A stretch of DNA of 64,000 bases from Diorhabda sublineata (GCF_026230105.1 NC_079477.1:5151001-5215000); one strand, 5' to 3'; positions 11,221 through 22,640 are shown, counted from the first letter of the stretch. Program-made: numbers and translations. Notes: a model not told the origin generated them from the letters alone.

Positions 11221-11625
11221 ATGAAAATGGCCTCTGGAGATCTTATTCACTTTAATATAATCCACATCAGTAGCGTAGAACCAAATAATCACTGCAGGGA
11301 ATTCTTTAAAAGATTAAAAATTCTGACTCTTCCTTCTTTATTCACCTTTGAATTAGTACGCTTAATTCGTAAACATGCTCCTTCAATTTCAAAAAGGTGG
11401 TTGCTATCCACTTAGGAACGCAGAGCACGACCTCTACCTACCAACTCCACGTTCAGAAGTGGTTGAGGGCTCAATATTATACAATGCAAAAAAATGCACA
11501 ATCACTTGCCAATTGAAATCAAATCGATATCATATTTTCCCGCTTTCCGTAATAATTTGAGGGCACATTTACCGAAAAGTGCCTTCTACTGTGAATGTAA
11601 TTTTTGCTTTGGACTTATATATTAA
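11221..11625 (+). pseudogene. 3' end of a non-LTR reverse transcriptase, frame-broken
   Basis: Fragments match the usual C-terminus of CR1/jockey-group reverse transcriptases: FFKRLKILTLPSLFTFELV with RKHA downstream (11300-11385), then YLPTPRSEVVEGSILYN (from about 11435), then after a frame change NHLPIEIKSISYFPAF and NNLRAHLPKSAF (about 11500-11590). Several frameshifts are needed to connect these. The recognition rests on the LTLPSLF, NHLP-IEIK and F..NLRAHL signatures. The exact clade cannot be fixed. Confidence 0.65.
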
Positions 11626-12737
11626 TTATTACCTATTACTATTACTTATAATTTTGTTACTCATTGTGGTTTGTTTTGTACATTGAAATAATATTTTATT
11701 TGTTTCTTTATTTAGTTATTTTTATGTTTGTTTTTGTTTACAAATTGTAACATTTCTTTGACAATGAAGCATTTTTCTCTATCTCTATTGAATTGAATAT
11801 TATTTCAATCAATTTCTTTAATTTCCTATTTCTTAGACCTTTTGATATATTAATGCAACTAAACGTTCTTGATTTTAGATCTCTTCTGTTTTAAAATTAG
11901 TTTTTTTAATAATTTTTGGAAGAAAGATAAAATTTGACGTTTCGTCTTTCCTTAAGTTTTTATCAAAACCAAATTTAGGTGCATTAAACTGATATATCTA
12001 AGCTATTCTTGATTCTAAATGAAAATTTTGAATGACATTAAATTAAAAAGTTATTTGTTGTTATTTGCTACATCATTTCGTTATTATCTATTTAAGCCGT
12101 AGAAAAAGTATAGTGTACATTCCGCATAAATTACTAATTTCCCAGTCATGATTTGCAAACTACATACTCGTGGGTACTGACTATCATTCCTTGTTCTTTA
12201 AACAATATACTATATAAATTGTAACGAGACCAAATTCAGTTAAAGCTGGAAAAGGCCGTTGCACTTTCTCAATTCCAGAGTGGTATAAATTACGTTAGAC
12301 AAATGGAAGCAGTGTCTCTCTGATGTAGAAGTCGATGTCGAATTGGTATTTTAGGAAAGCTTGCAGCTCCATAGAATGTTCTAATTTTGGTACTGGCATC
12401 GAATAAAAAGCTCATAATGAAGACGAATCGTTTGATTGAGCAAAACACTAGAGATAACGCATTCTCAGAAAAATCAATGGTTTTTTATGTTGACTGCCAA
12501 TTGATAAAATTCTTGAATGCCACATTGTGCTGCATCGACTTCATCAAAATTATTCGAACTAATCGAAACTAACAAAGCACAAGATAGAAATTCAGAAAAT
12601 GGCACAATTAATTTCTGTTAAAAAATGTCATCATTATAGTAACAACGCAACATACATACTTACGCTTTTGACTTGACGATTGAATTGCCAAGATTATTCA
12701 ATTGGAAAGAATAAGAACTGTCATTTTGTGATAGTTA
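11626..12737. other. No gene recognised
   Basis: AT-rich with only short spurious frames. No repeat boundary is seen before the mariner element. Confidence 0.5.
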
Positions 12738-13433
12738 TACGAGGTCTGGCTATTAAATAACGAGACTGGTTACGAAAAAGGGTTTTATTATAAAAATTAT
12801 TCATTTTCCATTGATTGAAGTAGAAGTCTTCTTTGGTGTTTGGAAGTCTGCCGTTTTGTACCGCTTCCATCGACTCAAATCGGGTCCCTTTCAAAGCAGA
12901 TCCTATTCTAACTTTTCAAGGAAATCTGAGCAGACCTCTTGAGCTTTTGGTCAGATTTTTTGGCGCCAACTTCCCACAGACTTTTATTATGTGTAATTCC
13001 TCGTGTAAAATTTTTCTAACCGTTTCTTTTTTGGCGTTTACTTCTTCAGCAATCATCCGGATGCTCATTCGACGATCTGCACACACAATTTGGTTGATTT
13101 TGGTTAGTTACAGAAATGAAATAGTCACAGGACGCCCTGGGCACTGGTTATCTTTTACATTTCTCAAAAACACGCGTACGAGATAGAGAATTGTCCCCAT
13201 AGGCCTCTTGCAGCAATTTATAGCACTCGGTCGGAGCTTCAACGAGAAATTTGAGATTGAGATTACTCCTGTTTTTCGTCACACATGGTTTTTGGCACGA
13301 GGAAAAACCACATTCGTTTCATACGAGTATAGACAAGTTATCTAGATACCCAACGCACTAGTCGTCTTTTACCCCATCCGTCTAGAGCGCCCTCTAAGCG
13401 CGCAGTCTCGTTATTTAATAGCCAGACCTCGTA
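12738..13433 (-). mobile_element. Internally deleted mariner element, minus strand
   Basis: Both ends carry the ~28-bp inverted repeat CGAGGTCTGGCTATTAAATA... (left from 12740, right to 13431) flanked by TA (12738-12739, 13432-13433). Read on the minus strand, parts of a mariner transposase are seen: LVEAPTECYKLLQEAYGDN, SLSRTRVFEKCKR, then after decay DRRMSIRMIAEEVNAKKETV and RKILHEELHIIKVCGKLAPK. This is the N-terminal DNA-binding half. The DD34D catalytic half is absent, so at about 692 bp the element is roughly half full length. It is non-autonomous, and its TIR differs from that of the other mariners here. Confidence 0.85.
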
Positions 13434-13780
13434 GATAAAATATTCAAATTGGAGTTATCCAAACAACACCCACCCCGTTTCTCATCAATCATGTGAAGTT
13501 TTAATAGCTATACTTATTGCCAAAGCTTCCTCAAATCATTACTATCAATTTAAAGCGAAGTTAAAAAATTTAACTCTATCGATCTAATGCAAAAGCAATT
13601 TATAAAGAAAACTATAATAGCTTTCGATGAAATAAATTAATGAAATAATTCCAAAGCTTCCAAATCAGTTTTTGTTTTTGCTACCGGAATATGCGGCAAT
13701 TAAAAATGTTTTGAGCAAAATCGTAATTTTAATGTAATATCTTTAACCAAAAGAATTCAATTGTTCCACTAAATTATCTT

Positions 13781-14088
13781 ACTACTCCTGATGGTAACCA
13801 TTAATCATCTAGTTAAGCGTACAAAGTGCCCCTTGTATTACCACTCATTAACGTATCGTCTCGGATTACTTAATTCTTGTCTTATATCAATGCGAATGTG
13901 AAGAATCATAAATCTACCTACCTAACCTCTAATACTAGTGTATTCGTTAAGATTTATTGTACACTGACCGCTCCTAATAGGAACCAACGTCATAGTTAAG
14001 TGATTCAAAATGTCCCTTAGACACTTGAAGTTCCATTAACGTATCAAATTACTCACTTTTATTTTCTATTGTTGTGACTCTAACGACC
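13781..14088 (+). repeat. Dispersed repeat D, copy 1
   Basis: About 300 bp alignable to the complement of 47474-47755. Shared landmarks include GTCTTATAT(C/T)AATG, GTGAAGAATCATA, CCATTAACGTATCAAATTAC and TGTGACTCT, in the same order. There is no coding capacity and no clear terminal structure. It is an unclassified interspersed repeat, possibly a non-autonomous transposon fragment. Confidence 0.7.
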
Positions 14089-14799
14089 ATACATATAATT
14101 AATTATGGCTTTTGTATACAATAAAATTTGTATTTAAGAGAGCATAAACACGGATAGTGGTTCTTGAGAGTCTTAACATTTAACCAGTACAGTAGTTAGG
14201 TTATTGAAACAACTCTATTTATTTATATTTTTACTTGATAATTAGCTTTTTAAAAAATTGTGAATTGAGTTGATTAACTCACTGGATTATCTGTTCGTTA
14301 GATTCTTTCCTTGAGAACCTACCGTACATGAGTGTACGTAGAGCTTTCAAAAATTAGGATTTCTAGATAATTTATAAAATTAGCATCTTTTTACATTGAT
14401 GTAAATAAACGAAAAGGTGAAAAGAGTTTAATAAGGGCTCAAATGAACAATATTCGAATCTATTATACAGGATTTTTCTCTAGAATTCTATCAATATTGG
14501 ATTCATTTCTTCTCAAATTTAATAAAATCTATAGATCTTCAAAAGTCGTATCGATGAATATTTCGGATAAAAGAAAAGAAAATATGATAAAAGACAGAAA
14601 AAATAATAAGATAAGCTTGGTGATTTGAAAGGCCATTTGATCGCACTATGAGAAGAAAGAATTCTATGATTAAAAGTATTTTCAAAAAGAGAACTATATC
14701 TTCTAACAGACTTAGTTAATATTCCTATTGATGCTTCTGCAAGTGATAACTACCTGCCATAAACTAGTGTTTGCGTTGTTGGAATTGGTTGTCTTTTTG
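14089..14799. other. No gene recognised
   Basis: A short lysine-rich frame at 14443-14628 has no recognisable domain and AT-biased composition. It is treated as chance. Confidence 0.45.
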
Positions 14800-15090
14800 T
14801 ATATGTTACAGGAAAAGTAGATTGTTAGGGAGAGTTGACTCTGCCTAGGAGGAAGAGTTAACTCTTACTAAAAGTTTCAGTAAAAGTTGGATGAGAATAA
14901 ACAGATCAACTTTACCTAGGAAGAGTTAACTATGCCTACTGTGGTTTAGTAAATGTTTCTTCCGAGATGTTGCTCTTCTCATATAACTGCGCGCGCATAT
15001 CTTTGTTTTGTTTATGTTTATTCCAGCTCTAGTTGTTTACTGTCTTTACCGTTGTCTTCATCAGCGACCAAGGATTCAGTACATTTCAAC

Positions 15091-15954
15091 TATGGAGTGT
15101 AGAGAAAGAGGAACGTCTCTGGGTTAAAAAATGTGAGCTGATTTTTGATGGTTAAATAGGTGGCGCTGATTATAGAGGGTATTCGCTTGAATTTTACGCG
15201 CTGATTTGAAAATAACTGTATAATAATGCTTTAAATAATGCACCGTGATAATGAAATTAGTAGTATTAAAATAATGAAACGATTAACAAAACAGAATCTC
15301 GTTAAATTAACTTTATTATTTAGCTATTTATTTGGTTTAGATAATACATATATTCTAATATGAAAAAAAAGTAGAATCATGTAACAATAATGAAATAGTA
15401 TAAAAAAACATTTTGGTTGATTAAAATAAAATATTGAATTTTATCCGTAACTAATATAATAATTATAGCGATATAATTAGATCAATAAAAATAATAGAAT
15501 AATAAAAAAAATATTTCGGTTCATAAAAATAAAATATTGAACTTCATTAGCAACTAATATAATCGTTATAGTCATATAAAAATATCAATAAGAATAATAA
15601 AATAATTGAAAATAAAACATTTTGGTTCATAGAAATAAAATATTGAACTCTATCCGCAACAAATATAATAATTATGGTTTTGTTAAAATATCATTGGTAA
15701 TTAGCTTATGCAAGCAGGTACAGAAATATATCAAGTTCTTAATAAAAAATAAAAATCTAATAAGATATTAAGAATTGCACAGCTTTTCACATGAATATAA
15801 TCAAACGTCAGTCACAACTTTAATAATTTCTTATACAGTAAGTGTTTAACTTCAGATCTCAATCCCATAGTACAATCAGCGACACCAACAGAATTCAGAC
15901 CATATTTTAAACGTACCGTCCATAAGAGATGTTCCTCCTTCTCTACACTCCATA
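15091..15954. mobile_element. 864-bp MITE nested in the larger element
   Basis: The 30-bp terminal inverted repeats begin TATGGAGTGTAGAGAA (15091-15120; complement at 15925-15954) and differ at two positions. The interior is very AT-rich with diverged internal repeats (AAAATATTGAA(C/T)TT near 15430, 15530, 15640). It has no coding capacity. Confidence 0.8.
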
Positions 15955-16045
15955 ATTTCAACAATTAGTTGCAGTTTGTTATAAAACTTCATTTATAGAC
16001 CAGTAAACGAAGTAGTTTAAAGTTGTAAAGTTATCTACCTAATGT

Positions 16046-16081
16046 GTTAGGTGTGTTGAGGTTAGGTTAGGTTAGGCTAGG
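16046..16081 (+). repeat. Short AGGTT/TTAGG-like run
   Basis: Reads GAGGTTAGGTTAGGTTAGGC. Similar runs occur at about 16672, 20494, 20823 and 32235. They match the arthropod telomere unit TTAGG but are short and interstitial. Confidence 0.6.
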
Positions 16082-16535
16082 AGTTTTTGCTTTTTTATTT
16101 GTTTTTTATTTATTTTTTTTTATTTATTTATTAGGAAGACTGTTTTTCTTTACGGAAAGTCAACTTTCACTAATTCAAGGTAGTAAGAGTATAATTTCAT
16201 TAGATATAGTCAACTCTGACTTTCTTGTTGATTTAAATATCACTGTTAATCAACTTTTCCTGAAAATATCAGTAAGAGTCGACTTTATCAAGGCCAAATC
16301 GATTTTCCCCTTGCAAAAAGTCAACTTTTACTAACTCAAGGCAGTAAGAGTATACTTTCCCTAGGTCTAGTCAACTCTGTCTAGTAAATGTTGTTCAAAA
16401 TTTATCACTTTTCCCTTTTAATCAACTTTTACTAAAAAGTCCAGTAAGAGTTGATTTTTCCTAGGAAGAGTCAACTCTTACTGGAGAATCCACTTTTCCT
16501 GTAACATATATAATAAATCATTTAGCATTAAACGG

Positions 16536-17220
16536 CACAGACTATTGATGATACGAGAAATCGATTTAACATATCTATTTTATGAGGAAACAGTTTCTGT
16601 GAAAAAATATGCAAATGCATTATTTTCGCGAAAAATCAATAGATAAAATGAGAACTTAGTAATTTTTGTGAGGTTAGGTTAGGATAGGTTGTGTTAGAGA
16701 CTGAAATAAAGGTAAACAAAAATAATTTTCTTCAATCAAATATTTCAATTGGATTGAAATCAATAACTTTTACATTTGAAAATCTTTTTTGATTTCTTCT
16801 ATTAATGAAATGAACCGGTCTATTTTTGGTTCAGATTTATGACATTCTCGTCGCCATTTTTTTATGATTCTATGATTCTTCTATGATTTCTTTGTGATTG
16901 GCCTAGTCATGAGTGTAGCCTTCATTGCTGAGGCATCGATAGGCTAGCCAGCCATTTGTATGAATTATGCTTCCTGAAACGACGTGCGTTTTGTTATAAA
17001 AATGATGCATTTGCATACTGTTTTTACAGAAACTCTTCTGCGCATGTATCAATCATCATGACTTTTCACCCACAGATAGATCTTGATGAGATGTATCGAA
17101 CAACGTTATCCATAGTTCCATATCTGTTAGCCTTCCTGAGGTAATGGCCACTTCCGGTATCTATGTTTCCGCATAAAATCGATACCATAAATCGATTTCT
17201 CGTATCAACAACAGTCTATG
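16536..17220. mobile_element. 685-bp MITE with ~58-bp inverted ends
   Basis: CACAGACTATTGATGATACG... at 16536-16593 is matched by the complement of 17161-17220 (CATAGACTGTTGTTGATACG...), including the shared GAGAAATCGATTTA core and GGAAACA. There is no transposase. Another short AGGTTAGG run lies inside (about 16672). A TSD could not be fixed. Confidence 0.75.
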
Positions 17221-18997
17221 TCTAGAATTTACTCTTACCCATTAGACTTATGACAGGTTAAGTCTCTGAAACTCAAATAGTTTGTAGGTCTCTTTTGATT
17301 GGTTTAAAAAACAGGTTTACCTCTTTTTCCATTCCCTTAACTCTTTTTTTTAATTGTCATTTTCCTTAACAATTTACGTAAAAATTGTAAATAACCTTCA
17401 TCAAGTGAATGCCTGAGAAGGATCATCATTAATATTTTCTCTATTTGGCGACATCATGATATTTCTACTATATTTCGATAAAAATTTTAACATACATTTA
17501 AAGCGAAATATTACTGTACATAAATTCTAACTACACGTTGAATACCAAATCAATTCAATGTAAAAACAGGTTAAGTCCTGGACTTGCTTAACTAGCTTAA
17601 AAACTGTCCGCTCGAAGACGGTAAATTATAATTCAAAATTTGACCAGAATGGCGCTCCTGTCGGACGAGGGACGAGATGTCATATGAACTTAGTTATTTT
17701 AGATAGAGTGAAGTATGCAGTGTTAGAAAATTTGATATTTCAAATGACTAGAGTCGTTAATTAAATATTGATATACAAAATCTAAACTATTCATGTAGTA
17801 CAAAGTAATTTATGCGATAGTAGCGCCTCCCTAACGTAAAGAACTTGATGGACACTTTCTGTAGCACAGAGATAGTTCTTATACAAAAGTAAAGTAAAGA
17901 AATATAGACAACTAACAAAGCAATTCTGTACTGCACATTTTATAAGCTAGAGACCATATAAGTAATAATCCTATATGGACAGCAGTTAAAAAATTTCATA
18001 CTTTAAATTTTTGCATTGCAGTTTTCAATTGAAAATTTATTTTTAATGTAATATTGTTCATCTAATATGCCAGTCTGTAAGTGATTTATAAGCTCTGATT
18101 GTTATGTATAAAATATGTAATATCTGTTGAAACATAACACGCCGTCGTCTAATTTCTTTAAAAATGTATAATACCCTCCTTGTGGTCTTGTAGTGAACAT
18201 CTCGCGTATCCAAATTCTTTTTTTGTGATTTTTTACATCTAAAATTAATGCAATCATCGCTAATTTTGTCATGACAAAGAAAAAACCACATTAACAAGTG
18301 TCAATCGATAGTAAGATTTGATGTGATTTTCATTTAATCTAAACAAATTCAGACCGACGAGATTTATGGTTTTACTGAGTTTTCAACTACTTGACAAAAT
18401 AAATTCAAATTATAAGCGAACTACAAGCGAAGTCACAAGCGAATTACAAGCGAAAAACCGCAGTTTCCGCAGACACCCGATAGAAAAATATCTGTCGGGA
18501 TTCTTCAACAAGATTAACGTGATGTCTCTGATGTTGACGTTGATGACATGGCATCAGAAATCGATTAATCTAGGAATCGGTTCCTTGGACGAAATAAGGA
18601 TTAAAATGTTGGACTAAATTGATTCAGTGAATCCATATTTCACCTTTTTGAAAATCGACATTCGATTTTTTCTGTTTTTGGTAAAAATCACAAAATTATT
18701 CACAATTAGCTGAATGTACTCGTAATATTACAATGTTACCGGTTGAAGTGTTAGTTATTCAAAAACTCTCTATATGTAATACAGTTGCAATGGAAAGGTC
18801 TTAAACGAAGAATTTGAACATTATCGCAGACAGATGGTCCAGGTAGACTAGTTATTATCGAATTCCCTGAACTAAAAAATTCTTGATTTTTCTGATAAGA
18901 GATTGTTTCTTATTTTGAAAAATGTTGTTCTAATGAAATAGCACTAAGACATCAGAGCAGCTTCTTTGAAAGCTGAAAATCAAAAGGGAATACTTAC
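17221..18997. other. No gene recognised; minisatellite at 18411-18457
   Basis: About four imperfect copies of an 11-12-base unit built on ACAAGCGAA(T/G) lie at 18411-18457. Frames at 18058-18297 and 18366-18617 have no recognisable domain. The rest is featureless AT-rich sequence. Confidence 0.45.
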
Positions 18998-19143
18998 CCT
19001 TACTAACGAATAGAGGATCGGACTATCCATAAGCTCTTTGAGGAATAATAAATCAGTCTCATTGAATCTCTCTTCTTTGATTTCTTCATCATCTTCGTCG
19101 TCTTCATCTATGAATTTATGGACTTGTTGGAATGGAATGGTAG
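18998..19143 (-). CDS. Probable L27-region exon of a varicose/MPP2/MPP6-like MAGUK
   Basis: On the minus strand a good acceptor (TCTCATTTTGCTTCAG) precedes 146 coding bases ending ...TTAGTAAGG|GTAAGT. The translation has an acidic stretch (FIDEDDEDDEEIKEERF) followed by NETDLLFLKELMDSPILYSL. The D-L-x-F-L-K-x-(I/L)-M-x-S-P-I-x-x-S-L pattern is that of the first L27 helix region of MPP2/MPP6 and of the insect orthologue varicose, which scaffolds septate-junction and Lin-7 complexes beneath the plasma membrane. Both splice sites are good and the codon pattern is clean. No other exon of such a gene is seen here, so the introns must be long, or this is an isolated copy. The identification rests on one short motif. 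Confidence 0.5.
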
Positions 19144-19703
19144 CTGAAGCAAAATGAGATAAATACTTAATAAATGACTTAAGAAAATTCATTATTTTAG
19201 TAGAAGGTAGTAGTAGAAATAAATTTGAAATAATAATAATAACTTGAATAAATAATTGAAAATGCAGTATTAATTCATTCAAAACGTGTCTGGGAGATTA
19301 AGTCTTATTTATAGAATCGTGTTATTCTTCAATGAGTAATGTTACGAGCAAACAGCTCCATTTGAGGATTTTCAATAATTTAGAGCGCGAATTTCCTAGA
19401 GAAGGATATATCGATAAACTTATGATAACACACGATTTCAAACGTAGTTGATTATCCTTCAGAACTCCTTCAGAATCGATTATTGTAACAGCAACAGCAT
19501 GTGACTAGTAAATGGATCGTTATGTGACATATTTTTAGCAATCAGTTTGACAAGTATCAATAAAAAACCAAATTTGAATATGCTAGGAACTACTATCAAC
19601 ATGGCTGTTTAAATTATTTACCCAAATGACTAACTATTTATGCTTATGAAACCAAGCAGTTAACGACTAAAGCATGGGTCGGATGTTCTCTATTCTCTAT
19701 GGA
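19144..19703. other. No gene recognised
   Basis: Intronic or intergenic AT-rich sequence without recognisable signal. Confidence 0.4.
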
Positions 19704-20018
19704 ATGGAAAAAATTAAATTTCGAGCTGTAATTGAATTATTTACGACAACGTACAATTTTGGATAGCTGAATTCAAACGTATCAGTTTTACTATGAACGA
19801 GCGTTCGGGAAACTTGAAAACCAGCGAAGAAGTTTACCAAATGGTACTAGACAACCGTCGGATTCAGATTAGAGAGATGGAAGAGGCTATAGGACATCAA
19901 AATAACGCATGCCAAATACCGATCGAAGAATTATGCATGCTTATTGACGCGGCTTAAGCAGAATATGTCTGATTTTTGCATTGATTCATTTGATGGATAA
20001 AGTTTTGATTCACACTAT
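19704..20018 (+). pseudogene. Mariner transposase relic, left part (interrupted)
   Basis: From ATG 19704 the reading begins MEKIKFRAVIELF. After frame changes come LKTSEEVYQMVLDNRRIQIR and EMEEAIGHQNNACQIPIEEL (the helix-turn-helix region), then MDKVLIH (about 19993-20018) at the place of the MDETW-hydrophobic-H box that holds the first catalytic Asp. The sequence is then cut by a foldback element, and the rest of the transposase resumes at about 21176. Confidence 0.7.
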
Positions 20019-20020
20019 AT

Positions 20021-21175
20021 CGTAGGCGAGTTACCGAATCAGGCGTTCCACAGAACGCCTGGCATTTTAGTCGAGTTGAAGAGCCGCAGCTGTTAAAAAG
20101 CCGTTCGGCTACTCGCCTGGAATTCCAGGCGTTCTGCAAAACGCCTGGATTTCTCAGGCGAGGTACAGAACGGCTCGTCGAGTATTGTGGTTATGCAACT
20201 CGCCTGGAATATCAGGCGTTCTGCAGAACGCCGGAAATGACAAGCAATATACGGAATGATAAATAATAAAAACTATTAGGATTTGTGTGTAAAATTATTT
20301 ATTCAATTACATATTGAATTTGTCACGGTTTTGTCGTTGTTATATATAAAAAATTTATAAAACATCAAGCCATAACAACTATTTGTCGAGTTAATTGTGC
20401 AGTACGATTTATTTTTGCAAAGCCCCGATTGGTGACAGCGACTGTTGAATTTGACATTTGCTTTTAGGCAAGAGCAAACTTTTGTAGAACACCTGGTTAG
20501 GTTAGGTCATGTTAGGCTCCACTCCTGGGAGCTGTAAGACCTTGAAGTTGGTGGAGTGGCTCAGTAACTTTCTTCTTGTGCCGTCTTGACGGACTGGTGG
20601 AGAGGAGTGAAGCTAAGAAACAGCTCAAAAATCCAAAGGATTAAGTGTTGTACGCTGATGCAATGACAATTTGTTGTCCTCCCGGCGTATGACACTCCCG
20701 AGGATTGAGGAGGGTGGTTTAGTGGGTGAGAGTCCCACACAAACTCACTGCATTTGCACCCGCCCGCTGTGAGGAAGGCATTAGCTTCCACCCCACCTCT
20801 GGGCAAAAATAGAAAAAAAAAAGGTTATGTTAGGTTAGGTGACGTGACTAACGATTTCATAGCGCGACTGATACGTTGTCGCATATACGAGAAACAAAAC
20901 TCACCGGCAGTTTGTGTTATTATTTACTTCTGGCAAACAGAGAGAACAGAAAAATCGACGCATCGATCGACTAGTTTTTATTATTCATCATTCCGTATAT
21001 TGTTTGTCATTTCCAGCGTTTTCCGTTCGGTAACTCGCCTGAGAAAGCCATGCGTTTTGCAGAACGCCTGGAATTCCAGGCGAGTAGCCGAACGGCTATT
21101 TAACAGCTGCGGTTCTTTAACTCGCCTAAAATGCCAGGCGTTCTACACAACGCCTGTTTCGGTAACTCGCCTACG
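20021..21175. mobile_element. Foldback element with palindromic terminal repeats
   Basis: The ends read CGTAGGCGAGTTACC (20021) and GGTAACTCGCCTACG (to 21175). About 200 bp from each side pair with each other, and each arm contains further short palindromes: GGCGTTC...GAACGCC and CTCGCCTGGAATTCCAGGCG. Such nested palindromes are typical of foldback elements. The interior (about 20260-20990) holds a poly(A)-ended insertion and AGGTT-like runs, but no transposase. It lies between the two halves of one mariner relic, so it inserted later. No clear target duplication was found. Confidence 0.8.
20494..20840 (+). mobile_element. Poly(A)-tailed retroelement 3' end between TTAGG-like runs
   Basis: About 300 GC-richer bases end in AAAATAGAAAAAAAAAA (about 20805-20822). 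They are bordered on the left by GGTTAGGTTAGGTCATG (20494) and on the right by GGTTATGTTAGGTTAGG (20823). A segment near 20725 reads GTTTAGTGGGTGAGAGTCCC, which resembles the 3' UTR of R1/TRAS/Waldo-type retrotransposons (from memory, not searched). No open reading frame remains. It could also be a SINE. Confidence 0.45.
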
Positions 21176-21432
21176 ACAACTACACTTGTAAAATGAAAAA
21201 ATAGTCATGACAGTTAATTGCAAAGGACGAACCTGCCCCAAAATGGTAAAGACGGTTTCATTGACCAGAAAGGCATTGCGACCGTGTTTTGGCAAAGTTT
21301 TCAGATGGTGGTGATCAACTATATAAAAGAAAAGATGATAAGGTAAAAGCTTGATAAGGTGAAGGTATATACTGCCAAAAAGCCACCGCATTTAAAGAAA
21401 AAGAGAGTGCTTCTCCACCAGGACAATGTAGT
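21176..21432 (+). pseudogene. Mariner transposase relic, right part
   Basis: Resumes the relic cut at 20018: a frame-broken EPAPK...VKTV-like stretch, then GIATVFW, INYIKE, and KKPPHLKKKRVLLHQDN, the box with the second catalytic Asp, ending near 21430. The order and spacing continue from the first box, apart from decay. It is inactive. Confidence 0.7.
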
Positions 21433-22640
21433 TTCTAGATCTAATTTCGAAAGTGAACTATAAAAAATATTTCTGAAACGTGTGGATCGCCACTATGTGA
21501 ATAAAATATAAAGATGTTTTTCCCTTGAACGTCTTTTTGTATTTCGCGTAATCAGTATCTATTTCGAAACAAAAAGTAATTAGAATATTTTCATAACGCT
21601 TTCACAAATACATGTAAAGTGATGCAGTTAATTTTGAAGTTTATTAAAAAATACGACGTATGTAAACAGAAGATAATTAATATATTTTGAGATCTCAAAG
21701 TCGGCAAAGCAAAGTTTTAAATAACAAACTAGTTTTATGCGTGGTTCTATATGAAATATATTTCCTTTATTCGTGTATTCAACTTAGTGGCGTCTTACAA
21801 GCGAAAATAGGAAGGAAGTAGTAAAATTTATTATTCTCGCATATGGTCGATACAGAATTCGCGTTTTTCGGCACAAGTTTGCAAGTATCGAAAGCAATTT
21901 AATAAGTATCATGAAAGCTCTAAAAAGATAGTAGTTTATGATGACAATTACTGACACGCAAAATACCAATTAAGCATATCTTAATATTTCAAAATAGTCT
22001 TTTCGATTCAAACTTTCAAATTATATTAATACATTAGTAGACAAAACCACTCGAATGCAGAACAAACATGTTAATAAATCCAACAACCATATAGAAGACG
22101 ATCCAAGTGAATGAAAATTGAAAATAATGGTATAAAAGTTCTTCCTCAAGATATATAATTTCTTAATAAAATTTTTACATTCTTTGTGTACAGTACAGAT
22201 GGAATTAGTAAAAAATTAGTAAAAAGAATAACTATTGATCCAATAATTATGAACAAGGAAGATATTAAGCAGGGTGATTTTGTGTTAGTGTCTTTTGTGG
22301 GCGGAAAAAGAAACTCACAAGTTCACAGATATGACATTCAACCGTAAAGACACTGTTGTAAATGAAAAAGTTCTTACCCGCGATAAAAATTAATTTGAAA
22401 AGCGCTTTGCAAGGTTTTATTGTACTATCCTCTATCTCGATAAGTAGAAATGGATGAGGAACGTTCAACTTAAACAAAGATATTAAAGTAGCGACTCAAA
22501 GCATTGTTTAAATTTTCCCTTCCTATGATATCCTTTGTCATGAATATGTTTCAATGATCGAACAATGACTGGATGTTGGAGTCCTATAGTAGCCAGGGGC
22601 ACGTATTTTCCTATGAGATCTGTACTTTTCAAACAGATTA
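21433..22640. other. No gene recognised
   Basis: A reading near 22190-22340 (GDFVLVSFVGGKRNSQVHRY) could be a remnant of some ORF but is too short to name. Confidence 0.4.

Larger units (their letters stand above)
14800..16510. mobile_element. Inverted-repeat element with subterminal repeat motifs
   Basis: The ends are inverted: TATATGTTACAGGAAAAGT at 14800 and its complement ending at 16510. Inside each end, variants of a motif like AGTAAGAGTTGACTCTTCC and CCTAGGAAGAGTCAACTC recur in both orientations (14820-14950 and 16145-16495). No transposase frame is present. Repeated subterminal motifs are typical of transposase-binding ends in several DNA-transposon superfamilies. A separate MITE lies within it, so this element is the older of the two. 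Confidence 0.65.

Noticed and set aside
12833..13186. 117-codon plus-strand frame
   Set aside because: It is the reverse of mariner transposase debris on the minus strand.
18366..18617. 83-codon plus-strand frame
   Set aside because: Built partly on the ACAAGCGAA minisatellite; no domain.
20754..21191. 145-codon plus-strand frame
   Set aside because: Spans the poly(A) tail and the foldback arm; the residues come from palindrome sequence.
22190..22340. Reading with GDFVLVSFVGGKRNSQVHRY as a possible transposon or host fragment
   Set aside because: Suggestive but too short and isolated to name a family.
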